Assembly: GCA_900465915.1 (NCBI GenBank) | Contig: UBKJ01000031.1 | Span: forward strand, 1 to 56,145 | DNA: 56,145 nucleotides | Direction: 5' to 3' | From: Hyphomicrobiales bacterium | GTDB lineage: Bacteria > Pseudomonadota > Alphaproteobacteria > Rhizobiales > Rhizobiaceae | In this document: piece by piece, positions 31,517-40,146 of the stretch | Layout of the letters: each line of letters begins with the position of its first letter | How positions within the stretch are numbered: the first letter of the stretch is position 1 | Program-made: the position numbers and the translations under genes | The notes under the pieces: generated by a model | What the model saw: the letters and a program-made list of their open reading frames with translations, nothing else | Databases searched by the model: none | What the model was told of the DNA's origin: nothing

Positions 31517-32487
31517 AGGGTCCGAACCTTCCGAAGGATGAAGCCGACATTGAAGCGGGGGGAGACGAGGCCGCCGGGGCGCAGCACGATGACCGTGACC
31601 AGCACGACGCCGTAGATCAGCAGGCGATATTGCGCGGCGAAATGCAGCGCCTCGGGCAGGATGACCAGCACGAAAGCGCCGGCGATGACGCCGATGATGT
31701 TGCCCACCCCGCCGATGATGATGATGAGCACGATGAGCAGCGATTCCTGAAAGGTGAAGCTTTCGGGGCTGACGAATTTCTGGAACGAGGCGAAGATCAC
31801 CCCGCCCGCGCCGCCGATCGATGCGCTGAGCGCGAAGGCGAACAGCTTCAGCATGGTGGTGTTGATGCCGAGCCCCCGCACCACGTCCTGATCCTCGCGC
31901 AGCGCCCGCCAGGCCTTGCCGAGGATGGAGCGCTCCATCGCATAGACGCCGGCGCAGATGAGGAAGGCGAGCGGCAGCAGCAGCCAGTAGAAATTCACCG
32001 GGCTGGTCAGCGGCAGGCCGAACAGGCTGGCGCGGTCGAGGCCGGCGATGCCCTGCGGCCCGTTGGTCAGGCTGTCGGCGTTGTTGATCATGATGCGGAT
32101 GATCTCGCCGAAGCCGAGCGTGACGATGGCGAGATAGTCGCCGCGCAGTTTCAGCACCGGAAAGCCCAGCAGCACGCCGGCCACCGCGCCGGCGAGTGCG
32201 CCGATCAGCAGGATGACGATGAAGGGCAGATGGATGTCGAACTGGCCGCTCGCCAAAAATGCATAGGCGTAAGCGCCCACGGCGTAGAAGGCGATGAAGC
32301 CCAGATCGAGCAGGCCCGCATAGCCGACCACCAGATTGAGGCCGACGGCGAGAATGATGTAGATCAGGATGCTGTCGGCGACGCGCACATAATAGGTCGG
32401 CAGGTGCGGCACGAAGATCAGCAGGGCGATGCAGGCCGCCAGAATGGCCAGCAACCCCGCCCGACGCGCGAAAAGCGATTGCGTCAT
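31492..32487 (-). CDS. livM: Branched-chain-amino-acid-type ABC permease (LivM-like)
   Basis: A 331-residue membrane permease with about nine hydrophobic segments (ILIYIILAVGLNLVVGYAGLLDLGFIAFYAVGAYAYAFLASG; ESLLIVLIIIIGGVGNIIGVIAGAFVLVILPEAL). The LivM hallmark GYAGLLDLGFIAFYAVGAY is clear. The ATG at 32487 comes two bases after the livH stop, with AAGGA upstream; a TTG two codons earlier is less likely. It forms the transport channel with LivH. Confidence 0.92.
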   Translation of the reverse strand: MTQSLFARRAGLLAILAACIALLIFVPHLPTYYVRVADSILIYIILAVGLNLVVGYAGLLDLGFIAFYAVGAYAYAFLASGQFDIHLPFIVILLIGALAGAVAGVLLGFPVLKLRGDYLAIVTLGFGEIIRIMINNADSLTNGPQGIAGLDRASLFGLPLTSPVNFYWLLLPLAFLICAGVYAMERSILGKAWRALREDQDVVRGLGINTTMLKLFAFALSASIGGAGGVIFASFQKFVSPESFTFQESLLIVLIIIIGGVGNIIGVIAGAFVLVILPEALHFAAQYRLLIYGVVLVTVIVLRPGGLVSPRFNVGFILRKVRTLWLSSSKT

Positions 32488-32489
32488 GA

Positions 32490-33452
32490 TCAATAGTCCT
32501 TCTTTGCGACGGTCGTTTCCTCGGAGATCGTCTCGCCGAGCAGACCGGCGGGCTTGAAGAGGAGAACGAGAATCAGGACCGCGAAGGCGAAGACGTCGCG
32601 ATATTCGGTGCCGATCAGGCCGCCGGAGATGATGGGCAGGAAAGCGGTGCCGAACACCTCGATCGCGCCGAGGAGGAAGCCGCCCAGCATCGCGCCGGGA
32701 ATGGAGCCGATGCCGCCCAGAATGGCCGCGGTGAAGGCTTTCATGCCGATCACGCTGCCCATGGTCGGCTGCATGATGCCGTAATAGGAGGCGTACATGA
32801 TGCCCGCCATCGCGCCGAGGCCGGGGCCGACGAAGAAGACGAGGCTGACGGCGCGGTTGACGCGGATGCCCAGCAGGCTCGACGTGGTCCAGCTTTCCGA
32901 GGCCGAACGGATCCAGATGCCGAATTGCGTGCCGTTGATGAAGAGATGCAGCCCGAGCATGAGGACGACGGCGGAGATCAGGATGCCCACCTGCACGGTG
33001 GAGACCATGCCGCCGAGCGCGGCGATGGGCGAGTCCGGCACGATGGCCGGGAAATGGATCGGCTGCGGCCCGGCGATGACGCGCACGGCGCTTTGCAGCA
33101 CGATGGACATGCCGAGCGCGCTGAGCATTGGCGCGAGACGGCCATAGGCGCGCAGCGGGCGATAGGCGAAGCGTTCAACGGCGACGCCGAGCAGGCCGAC
33201 CGCGATAAAGGTGACGACGATGGCCGCGACGGGGCCCAGCACGGGACCGAGGATGGGCGCGATCCCGCCGGCGCCGGCCGCGCCGCTGAGGATGAAGGTG
33301 TAGACATAAGGTCCGAGCATGAAGAACTCGCCATGGGCGAAGTTGATCAGCCGCATCACGCCGTAGACCATCGTATAGCCGAGCGCGATCAGCCCGTAGA
33401 TGGCGCCGATGGCCAGCGCGAAGACCAGTTGTTGCAGAAAATAGTCGAGCAA
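32490..33452 (-). CDS. livH: Branched-chain-amino-acid-type ABC permease (LivH-like)
   Basis: A 320-residue permease starting at TTG, with the family-typical beginning LDYFLQQLVFALAIGAIYGLIALGYTMVYGVMRLINFAHGEFFMLG and the late GGIGSIPGAMLGGFLLGAIEVFG. It pairs with LivM. The gene lies 114 bases after the binding-protein gene on the same strand. No other start codon fits the conserved N-terminus. Confidence 0.92.
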   Translation of the reverse strand: MLDYFLQQLVFALAIGAIYGLIALGYTMVYGVMRLINFAHGEFFMLGPYVYTFILSGAAGAGGIAPILGPVLGPVAAIVVTFIAVGLLGVAVERFAYRPLRAYGRLAPMLSALGMSIVLQSAVRVIAGPQPIHFPAIVPDSPIAALGGMVSTVQVGILISAVVLMLGLHLFINGTQFGIWIRSASESWTTSSLLGIRVNRAVSLVFFVGPGLGAMAGIMYASYYGIMQPTMGSVIGMKAFTAAILGGIGSIPGAMLGGFLLGAIEVFGTAFLPIISGGLIGTEYRDVFAFAVLILVLLFKPAGLLGETISEETTVAKKDY

Positions 33453-33566
33453 GGGAGTCCGCCTTTATGACAGGGGCTCAGGACCCGAATCCGAATGGGA
33501 AACCGATTTCGCGAAGTTCCGCCGATGGCGGACCGGGCCTGCGCCCGATCCGCGGGAACCGGACGA

Positions 33567-34685
33567 TCAGTTGTTGTCCTTGACCAGTTCGAACTTGCCG
33601 TTCTTCACCACGTAGAGATACATCGGCGCGTGGCGATTTTCGCCGGTCTCGTCGAACTCCACCGGGCCGAGCAGCGTGTCGGTCTTGACGCCGCGAAGCT
33701 GGGCGAGGACGGCCTCGCGGGTGGGCGATTCCGCCTTTTCGATCGCGGCGGCCAGCACCTGGGCGTTGACGAAGCCGAGCGAGGCGTAGGGTCCGGGGGC
33801 GCGGCCGAAGCGGGCCTGGTGACGAGCGGCGAAGTCCTTCAGCTCCGGCGAGGAGTCGTAGGGCGGAAGCTGGAAGGTCATCAGCGCGCCTTCCGCGAAA
33901 GCGGGGCTGGCCTGGGTGATGAAATCCGTCGTGAAGCCGAGGTCCGGCCCGATGAACTGGGCCTTCACGCCCTGCTGGCGCATCTGCTTGAGGAACAAAG
34001 CGAGCTGCGGCATGCTCGCGCCCATATAGACCACGTCGGGATTCTTGAGCTTGATCGTGGCTATGAGGGCGGAGAAATCGACGTCTTCCGGGTTGGCGCC
34101 GAAGGTTTCGAGCACCTTGCCGCCGTTCTCTTCAAAATTCTTCTTGAAGACGCCGGCGATGCCCTGGCCGAAGACGGTCTTGTCGTGCACCAGCACCGCG
34201 TTCTTCAGGCCCAGCTTGCCGGCGGCGTATTTGGCCGGAAGAGCGCCCTGCACGAAGTCGTTGGCGACCGGGCGCACGATGGTCTTGAAGCCGCGCTTGG
34301 TGATGTCGGGATTGGTGGCCGGCACGATCTGCGGCATGCCGCAATCGGAATAGATGTCGAGCGCCGGCATGGTGACGCCGCTGTTCATATGGCCGATGAC
34401 GCCGATGACGTCGCTGTCGTCGCAGAACTGCTGGGCGACCAGCGTGCCCTGGCGCGGGTCGGCGCGGTCGTCGAGCGGGTGGAAGATGACCTTGCTGCCC
34501 TTGATGCCGCCCTTCTCGTTGAGCTGATCGAAATAGAGCTGCGCCCCGTCGATCTGCGACTGGCCGAATTCGGCCTGCGCGCCCGACATCGGCGCGCTGC
34601 CGCCGATGGTGATGTCGCCGGCGAAGGCCGCGCCCGAGACGAGCATCGACAGAGCGGCGGATAGGATCGCGTGTCTGATTTTCAT
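33567..34685 (-). CDS. ABC transporter substrate-binding protein (LivK/type-1 family)
   Basis: A 372-residue periplasmic protein with signal peptide (MKIRHAILSAALSMLVSGAAFA) and the mature start GDITIGGSAPMSGAQAEFGQSQIDGAQLYFDQLNEKGGI. It is a type-1 periplasmic binding fold as in LivJ/LivK. It is the first gene of the five-gene transporter operon and is therefore likely the most expressed. GGGGA precedes the ATG. The shared palindrome at 34746-34777 lies 61 bases upstream. Ligand unknown: neighbours suggest a keto- or hydroxy-acid, or an amine, rather than leucine. Confidence 0.92.
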   Translation of the reverse strand: MKIRHAILSAALSMLVSGAAFAGDITIGGSAPMSGAQAEFGQSQIDGAQLYFDQLNEKGGIKGSKVIFHPLDDRADPRQGTLVAQQFCDDSDVIGVIGHMNSGVTMPALDIYSDCGMPQIVPATNPDITKRGFKTIVRPVANDFVQGALPAKYAAGKLGLKNAVLVHDKTVFGQGIAGVFKKNFEENGGKVLETFGANPEDVDFSALIATIKLKNPDVVYMGASMPQLALFLKQMRQQGVKAQFIGPDLGFTTDFITQASPAFAEGALMTFQLPPYDSSPELKDFAARHQARFGRAPGPYASLGFVNAQVLAAAIEKAESPTREAVLAQLRGVKTDTLLGPVEFDETGENRHAPMYLYVVKNGKFELVKDNN

Positions 34686-34745
34686 GAATATCCCCTGTTT
34701 GTTGTTTTGAATTTTGTGGCACGAAAAACGGTCGTCATCAACACC

Positions 34746-34777
34746 TATATGAAATTGTTCTAACAAATATTCATATA
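34746..34777. promoter_or_regulatory. Shared-regulon operator, site C
   Basis: The best copy of the motif: TATATGAAAT (34746-34755), 12 bases, TATTCATATA (34768-34777). The inner bases TTGTT/AACAA are also complementary. It lies 61 bases before the binding-protein gene. Confidence 0.7.
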
Positions 34778-34805
34778 TGTGATCGACGCCGCAGTCGGAC
34801 GTTAC

Positions 34806-34832
34806 AGCGGCGCGCGGAGGACGCGCGCCGCT
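34806..34832 (-). terminator. Hairpin after the second decarboxylase-family gene
   Basis: A perfect 11-bp stem AGCGGCGCGCG / CGCGCGCCGCT with a five-base loop lies eight bases after the stop of the reverse-strand gene at 34840. Only a short TGTAA follows, so termination may be Rho-assisted. Confidence 0.6.
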
Positions 34833-34839
34833 GGCCGCG

Positions 34840-35535
34840 TCAGCCGACGATCTTGCCGAAGGCCAGTTCAAAATCAGCGACGATGAATTCGGCGCCGACG
34901 ATCTCGCGGATCTTCAGCTCCGAATAGGGATCGCTGGCCGAGCCGCCGATCTTGATGTCGGCGGAGCCGGTCGCCTTGCGCACGATGGAGAAGCGGCCGA
35001 GCGTGTTCTCGATGACCTGCGTCTCGGTGGTCGCGCCTTCCGGCGAGGGAATGATGCGGGTCTGGAAGCGCGGCTGCAGGTCCGGCTTCTCGACCGGCGA
35101 GCCGTCGGCCTTGAAGTCGATCTCGATCAGCGCCGTGCCGCGGCGCGACAGGCGGGCCTTGACGGCGTCGCCGTCGACGTTCCAGTCGACTTCGCCCATT
35201 TTCTTGGGATAGCCCCAGACTTCGCGGCCGACCGCCATCGAGTCGTCGTTGGTGACGATTTCGTAGAGGACGTGGCCGCCGGGACGGCCCTTGTAGCTCA
35301 TCGGCACGACCACGCCGCCCTCGGCGTAAGAGCCGAGCGAACCGCCGGCCGGGACGTCCATGATGAAGAATTCGATCACGTCGCCGCGCGGCTCGAACTC
35401 GGCCGGAAGCGCGGCGCGGATGGCCGCCTCGTCGACGCGGCAATAGACGCTCACCTTGCTGAAGGCCTTATAGTCGAAAGGCGGAGCCTGATAGAGCGGG
35501 GCGTATTGGGGAATGGTGTAGGGCTTCTGAGACAT
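34840..35535 (-). CDS. Acetoacetate decarboxylase family protein (copy 2)
   Basis: A 231-residue member of the acetoacetate decarboxylase fold with the catalytic-lysine region REVWGYPKKMGE (Lys111/112). It shares the GYPKK core with copy 1 but differs widely elsewhere (it begins MSQKPYTIPQYAPLYQAPPFDYKAFSKV). Two diverged copies under the same operator suggest two steps, or two related substrates, of one pathway rather than plain acetone formation. It is transcribed alone toward the transporter operon, ending 154 bases before the latter's first gene. Confidence 0.85.
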   Translation of the reverse strand: MSQKPYTIPQYAPLYQAPPFDYKAFSKVSVYCRVDEAAIRAALPAEFEPRGDVIEFFIMDVPAGGSLGSYAEGGVVVPMSYKGRPGGHVLYEIVTNDDSMAVGREVWGYPKKMGEVDWNVDGDAVKARLSRRGTALIEIDFKADGSPVEKPDLQPRFQTRIIPSPEGATTETQVIENTLGRFSIVRKATGSADIKIGGSASDPYSELKIREIVGAEFIVADFELAFGKIVG

Positions 35536-35579
35536 GCCTTGGCTTTCATGTGAGGTTGCTGCTCGCCAGCAATTTCACA

Positions 35580-35611
35580 CAAATGAAATTTCAATGTCAA
35601 TATTTCATTTT
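35580..35611. promoter_or_regulatory. Shared-regulon operator, site D
   Basis: Arms CAAATGAAAT (35580-35589) and ATTTCATTTT (35602-35611) with a 12-base gap; the core AAATGAAAT/ATTTCATTT is a perfect inverted repeat. It lies 45 bases upstream of the second decarboxylase-family gene. Confidence 0.65.
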
Positions 35612-35810
35612 GCTGATGCGCTGAAATTTCGGCGAGGGACGCCGGCGTCCGATTAGGCGTGGCGCATCAAGGGGTTGCGCCAACCGGAAGGGCGGCAGAC
35701 CGGGTTCGGTTTCGGATTGCGGATTTCGATCGAAGCCGGGGAAATCTTCAGCGGCCGCGGGCCGGCGCGCCTGTCCTGTTCGCGACAGGGGCCGTTTCGG
35801 GAATGCGCGC

Positions 35811-36521
35811 TCAGCCTTCCATGGAAAGCTGCAAGCCCTCGGGGGCGGCGTACATCGCCATGTTGCGGCGCGACAGGTCGAGATGCGAGCGCACCAAAGC
35901 CTCCGCCCGGTCGGCGTCGTGATTGGCTATGGCGTCGATGATCTCGTCGTGCTGGCGCGACGCTTCCTCCAGCTCCTCCAGCATCTTGCCGTTGCTGGGG
36001 CGATAGAAGATCTTGCCGATGCGCGCATGGTCGATCAGGAGCCGCCGCAGGCTCGGGATCAGAAAGGCGTTGTCGGCGACCTCGCCGATGCGCAAGTGGA
36101 ACTTGTCGTTGAAGAAGACGCGGCGGTCGACGTCGCCGCTCTGCACGGCGTCGCGGAAATTGTCCTGGATCTCGCGCAGGCCGGCGATGTCCGGCTTGGC
36201 GGCGTTTTCGGCCGCGAGCCGCGTGGCGGCGACATAGATCATCGGCGCGACCAGAAAAAAATCCCGCAGCGACTTGTAGCTCATCGAGGCGACGCGGGCG
36301 GGCCGGTTGGCCTCCAGCTCGATGAAGCCCTCACCCGCGAGCTGCCGCATCGTCTCCCGCACCGGCGGGCGGGACAGGCCGAACTCCTCGCTCAACGCCA
36401 CCTCGTCCAGCACCGAGCCGGGCGCGATCCGCATCGTCAGGATGCGCTGCTTCAAGCTCGTGCTGAGCGCGGTCTTGCGGTCCATGCCGGCTGCGGCCTC
36501 GCCAAAATCCTGCTCGGGCAC
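35811..36521 (-). CDS. GntR-family (FCD-type) transcriptional regulator
   Basis: A 236-residue regulator starting at GTG with AGGAG nine bases before. The winged helix is LKQRILTMRIAPGSVLDEVALSEEFGLSRPPVRETMRQLAGEGFIELEANR. The FCD sensor domain follows (FHLRIGEVADNAFLIPSLRRLL; HDEIIDAIANHDADRAEALVRSHLDLSRRNM) with the metal-binding Asp/His pattern. It is divergent from the DapA-like/FAD oxidase pair, which is its most likely target. Confidence 0.9.
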   Translation of the reverse strand: MPEQDFGEAAAGMDRKTALSTSLKQRILTMRIAPGSVLDEVALSEEFGLSRPPVRETMRQLAGEGFIELEANRPARVASMSYKSLRDFFLVAPMIYVAATRLAAENAAKPDIAGLREIQDNFRDAVQSGDVDRRVFFNDKFHLRIGEVADNAFLIPSLRRLLIDHARIGKIFYRPSNGKMLEELEEASRQHDEIIDAIANHDADRAEALVRSHLDLSRRNMAMYAAPEGLQLSMEG

Positions 36522-36858
36522 TGTCTTGAACTCCTAGGCGAAGGCCTTGTCTACAAATGATATTTTATGGCCGCATGATGCGGAAGGGCGGGTTTCTGTC
36601 CGGCATTGGCAGGCCTGAGATTCTTCTATGCCTCTTTCATTCGCCGACTCGAAGCCGAATGGGAATAGGGTTTCAGTTCTATAGGTTAGCAAATCCAGTC
36701 ATGGAAATGAAGCCTCATAGGTCAAACGCGCCTCACCTCATAGCTGCGACCGAGCCCCGCGATCCCGCATCCCGTTGACAGACTATCAAATGTCTATCTA
36801 TTGTATTATAACTTTATACGCAGGCGTTTCTCACCCAACCAACAGCGGATTTCCGACG
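36522..36858. other. Divergent intergenic region, 337 bp without a gene
   Basis: I see no convincing coding sequence here. Near the right end TTGACA (36775-36780) is followed at about 18 bases by TATTGT, a plausible promoter for the DapA-like gene. An AGAC-N8-GTCT inverted repeat overlaps the spacer and could be a regulator site. The rest shows no clear structure. Confidence 0.5.
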
Positions 36859-37743
36859 ATGACGACCTTCCCCTTTCCCGGCCTGAACCTCGCCATCGCC
36901 ACGCCTTTCGACGCGCAAGGTCGCATCGATTTCGCGCGGCTCGAAAACAATATCGAGCGTTATCTCGCGGCCGGCGTGCCCGGCTTCGTGCTCAGCTCCG
37001 GCACCGGCATGCATGTCTATCTGTCGAAGGAGGAAACCAGGGAACTGGTGCAGCGCGGCTCCAAAATCATCGACGGCCGCGCCAGGATCATCGCGCAGAC
37101 TTCCGCGCTTCTCGCCTCGGACGTGGTGGAGCTTACCAAATATGCGGCCGATTGCGGCGCCGATGGCGTCATGGTGCTGCCGCCCTTCTTCGAAGGGCCG
37201 ACCGACGACCGGGGCGTCGTGGATTTCTATACCGAGGTCGCCGGGGCGGGCCTGCCGGTCATCGGCTATAACGTGCCGCACGCGGTCGGCGTGACGGTGA
37301 CGCCGTCGCTGCTGGAGCAGCTTTGCGCCATCCCGAATTTCTGCGCCGTCAAGGACAGCGGCGGCGATCTCGGCAAGCAGGCTTCGCTCATCCGCACCGG
37401 CCGGCCGGTGATGAACGGCGCCGACAATCTGGTTCCCTTCGCGCTGTTCGCCGGCGCGAGCGCCCTGATCTGGGGCGGCGCCAATTTCGCGCCCCGCACA
37501 GCGCTCGCTCTGGTCGCGGCGGCGACGAGCGGCGACTGGCGCAAGGCGCGCGAAATCTGGACCGTGCTGGAGCCGGTCATGTCGCTGATCTGGGAAGGCG
37601 ACTATGTGCAGTCGGTCTATGCGGCGGCGAAGCTGACCGGCTACGGCGCCGGCGATCCGCGCAAGCCGCTCCGCGCCCTGCCCGCCGAGCGGATCGAAAC
37701 CATCTGCGCCGCCCTCGGCGACCTCGTCGAACGGGAAGCCTAG
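36859..37743 (+). CDS. DapA-like lyase/aldolase (DHDPS family)
   Basis: A 294-residue class-I aldolase of the dihydrodipicolinate synthase family. The Schiff-base lysine is Lys165 (FCAVKDSGGD) and the catalytic tyrosine Tyr137 (IGYNVP). The GTTGE loop of true DapA is changed to SSGTGMHV, so lysine biosynthesis is unlikely. Family relatives cleave 2-keto-3-deoxy acids or deaminate pyrroline-hydroxy-carboxylate in hydroxyproline catabolism. The start at 36859 matches the family; the frame is open back to the promoter. It is followed three bases later by an FAD amine oxidase gene. Confidence 0.85.
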   Translation: MTTFPFPGLNLAIATPFDAQGRIDFARLENNIERYLAAGVPGFVLSSGTGMHVYLSKEETRELVQRGSKIIDGRARIIAQTSALLASDVVELTKYAADCGADGVMVLPPFFEGPTDDRGVVDFYTEVAGAGLPVIGYNVPHAVGVTVTPSLLEQLCAIPNFCAVKDSGGDLGKQASLIRTGRPVMNGADNLVPFALFAGASALIWGGANFAPRTALALVAAATSGDWRKAREIWTVLEPVMSLIWEGDYVQSVYAAAKLTGYGAGDPRKPLRALPAERIETICAALGDLVEREA

Positions 37744-37746
37744 ATC

Positions 37747-39087
37747 GTGGCCGCCGAAAAAGTCTTCACGGCTTCGCGGCTGCCTAGGAACACCGGCGTT
37801 TCGGCCTGGACGGCGATGCTGCCGCCCTGCCGGGCCAATCCTCCGCTGCAAGGCCGCCGCAGCGTCGACGTGGCGATCATCGGCGGCGGCTTCGCCGGGC
37901 TTTCGGCGGCGCGGCGGATTTTCGAGTTGGAGCCCGGCCTGAAGGTCGCGGTGCTGGAGGCGGGCGTCGTAGGCGAGGCCGCGGCGGGCCGCAATTCCGG
38001 CTTCATCATCGACCTGCCGCACGAAGTCTCCTCCGACGACTACGGCGGCGACGCAGCCACGCGCAGCCGGGAGGCGATCGAGATCAGCCGCACGGCGATC
38101 GCGCTCGCGGCATCGATCGCCGCCGAGCAAGGCTGGGGACCGGACATCTTCGACCCGTGCGGCCGCTACAGCGTCGCCATCAGCGACACGGGCGACCGGC
38201 ATCTCATCACCTATGCCGCGCAGCTGGCCGCGCTGGGCGAGAGCAGCCGCCTCCTGAACGCGCGCGAAATTGCCGAGGTGACCGGCTCGGACGCCTACAC
38301 CTCGGCGCTGTTCACGCCCGGAACCGTCATGGTGCAGCCGGCGGCCTATATCCGCGGCGTCGCGGATTCGCTGCGTAACCCGATCACCGTCTATGAGCGC
38401 AGCCCCGCCCTGCGCTTCGAGAGCGCGGGCTCGGGCTGGCTGGTGACGACGCCCGAAGGCTCGATCACGGCCGACAGGATCATCCTCGCCAATAACGGCC
38501 ATGCGGAGAGCTTCGGCTTCTTCAAGCGCCAGCTTCTGCACGTCTTCACCTTCGCCTCGATGACACGGGCCTTCAACCCCGCCCTGCTGCCGGGCCGGCG
38601 CAAATGGGCGGCGACGCCGGCGCTGCCCATGGGAACCACCGTGCGGCGCGTTCCGGGCGACGGCGGTGACCGCATCCTCATCCGCTCGCGCTACACCTAT
38701 CACCCCTCCATCAAGGCCGGCGAAGGCGCGTTGCGGCGCGCCGGCGCGCAGCACGACCGCAAGTTCCGGGCGCGGTTTCCGGCGCTGGCCGACGTTCCGA
38801 TGGAATATCGCTGGGCCGGCGCCATGGCGGTGACGCGCAACGCCGTCCCGGCCTTCGGCGAGATCGAAAAGGGCGTCTTCGCCGCCTGCGGCTGCAACGG
38901 CGTCGGGGCCACCAAGGCGACCGCCACGGGCGTCGCCGCAGCCGAGCTGATGCTGGGCCGAAAGACGCGGCTCACGGAAATCTACGGCCGCTTCGACGCG
39001 CCCAAGGCGCTGCCGCCGCAGCCTTTCACCGCCATCGGCGCCAAGGCCAGCCTCGCCTTGCGCGAATGGAAGGCGGGCGCCGAATAA
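37747..39087 (+). CDS. FAD-dependent amine/amino-acid oxidase (DAO family)
   Basis: A 446-residue oxidoreductase with the FAD-binding motif DVAIIGGGFAGLSAARRIFELEP after a 38-residue leader. The DAO-family pattern GEAAAGRNSGFI follows, and the late FAD-contact region ACGCNGVGATKATATG. It resembles gamma-glutamylputrescine oxidase/DadA-like enzymes that oxidise secondary or primary amines. The GTG start has GGAAG eight bases before it. Together with the DapA-like enzyme and a betaine-type transporter facing it, oxidation of an imported cyclic or methylated amino acid is plausible but unproven. Confidence 0.87.
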   Translation: MAAEKVFTASRLPRNTGVSAWTAMLPPCRANPPLQGRRSVDVAIIGGGFAGLSAARRIFELEPGLKVAVLEAGVVGEAAAGRNSGFIIDLPHEVSSDDYGGDAATRSREAIEISRTAIALAASIAAEQGWGPDIFDPCGRYSVAISDTGDRHLITYAAQLAALGESSRLLNAREIAEVTGSDAYTSALFTPGTVMVQPAAYIRGVADSLRNPITVYERSPALRFESAGSGWLVTTPEGSITADRIILANNGHAESFGFFKRQLLHVFTFASMTRAFNPALLPGRRKWAATPALPMGTTVRRVPGDGGDRILIRSRYTYHPSIKAGEGALRRAGAQHDRKFRARFPALADVPMEYRWAGAMAVTRNAVPAFGEIEKGVFAACGCNGVGATKATATGVAAAELMLGRKTRLTEIYGRFDAPKALPPQPFTAIGAKASLALREWKAGAE

Positions 39088-39096
39088 CCGGCGCCC
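39075..39096. terminator. Hairpin between converging genes
   Basis: Arms GGGCGCCG (39075-39082) and CGGCGCCC (39089-39096) enclose the stop codon of the FAD oxidase gene. A short TTCC follows. It probably serves both converging transcripts in a 15-base gap. Confidence 0.55.
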
Positions 39097-39102
39097 TTCC
39101 GC

Positions 39103-40146
39103 TCAGGCGCTGGCGGCGAGCGTTTCGAGCGCGCGCTGGCGGTCGAGCGATCCGATGCGCCGGCCGGCTGCGTCGACGACCGGCAGGGGACCGGCGGCGG
39201 CGACCAGCGCCGGCGCGATGTCGGAGATGGTGGCCTCGGCCTGCACTCCGCCGCCTGCCTCGCCGCCCTCGGCCTGCGTCATCAGCGAGGAGACCCGCAC
39301 CACGCGCGCCGGCGGCACCTTGGCGACGAAGCGGCGGACATAGTCGGTCGCCGGATGCGTCACCAGCTGCTCGGGCGTGCCGATCTGCACGATGCGGCCG
39401 CCTTCCATGATGGCGATGCGGTCGGCGAGCCGGATAGCCTCGTCGAGATCGTGGGTGACGAACACCACGGTGCGCGTCTGGGTCTTTTGCAGGCGCAGCA
39501 CTTCCGCCTGGAGATCGGCGCGGATGAGCGGGTCGAGCGCCGAGAACGGCTCGTCCAGGAACCAGAATTCCGGGTTGGTGGTCAGCGACCGCGCGATGCC
39601 GACGCGCTGCTGCTGGCCGCCGGAAAGCGCCGAGGGGAACCGGCCCTCGCGGCCGGTCAGGCCGACGGTCTCGATCAGTTCGCGCGCCCGCGCCTCGGCC
39701 TCGGCGCGCGGCATGCCCTGCACCTCCAGCGGAAAGGCGACGTTGCCGAGCACCGTGCGGTTGGGCAGCAGCGCGAAATGCTGGAACACCATGCCCATGC
39801 GCCGCCGGCGCAGCTCCATCAGCGCCTTGTCGCCGAATTTCAGCACGTCCTCGCCGTCATAGCAGATCGCGCCGTCGGAGGGCTCGATCAGGCGGGTGAG
39901 GCAGCGCAGCAGCGTGGATTTTCCCGAGCCCGACAGGCCCATGATGACGAAGACCTCGCCGCGGGCGATCTGGAAGGTGGCGTCCTGCACGGCGCCGACC
40001 ATGCCCGCCTCGGCCAGCGCCTGCGGCGTGCGCTCGGCGGCCGGCAGGCGGCGCAGGAAGCCCGGATCGCGGCCGAACACCTTCCATACGCCCTTGGCCT
40101 CGATGGCGACTGGCTGCGCGGGATTGGACTTGGAGGAATCAGACAT
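39103..40146 (-). CDS. Quaternary-amine (glycine betaine/proline-type) ABC transporter ATPase
   Basis: A 347-residue ATPase of the ProV/OpuAA family. It has the N-terminal family stretch VWKVFGRDPGFL, Walker A GLSGSGKST, signature LSGGQQQRVGIARSL and Walker B FWFLDEPFSALDP. The long C-terminal extension (about residues 265-345) is a reduced CBS-like region ending LPVVDAAGRRIGSLDRQRALETLA, which in relatives senses ionic strength. It overlaps the permease gene by eight bases. Start chosen at 40146 with GGAA upstream. Confidence 0.92.
   Translation of the reverse strand: MSDSSKSNPAQPVAIEAKGVWKVFGRDPGFLRRLPAAERTPQALAEAGMVGAVQDATFQIARGEVFVIMGLSGSGKSTLLRCLTRLIEPSDGAICYDGEDVLKFGDKALMELRRRRMGMVFQHFALLPNRTVLGNVAFPLEVQGMPRAEAEARARELIETVGLTGREGRFPSALSGGQQQRVGIARSLTTNPEFWFLDEPFSALDPLIRADLQAEVLRLQKTQTRTVVFVTHDLDEAIRLADRIAIMEGGRIVQIGTPEQLVTHPATDYVRRFVAKVPPARVVRVSSLMTQAEGGEAGGGVQAEATISDIAPALVAAAGPLPVVDAAGRRIGSLDRQRALETLAASA

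Noticed and set aside
36859..37743. Lysine-biosynthesis dihydrodipicolinate synthase (dapA)
   Set aside because: The conserved GTTGE substrate loop is altered and the context is catabolic.
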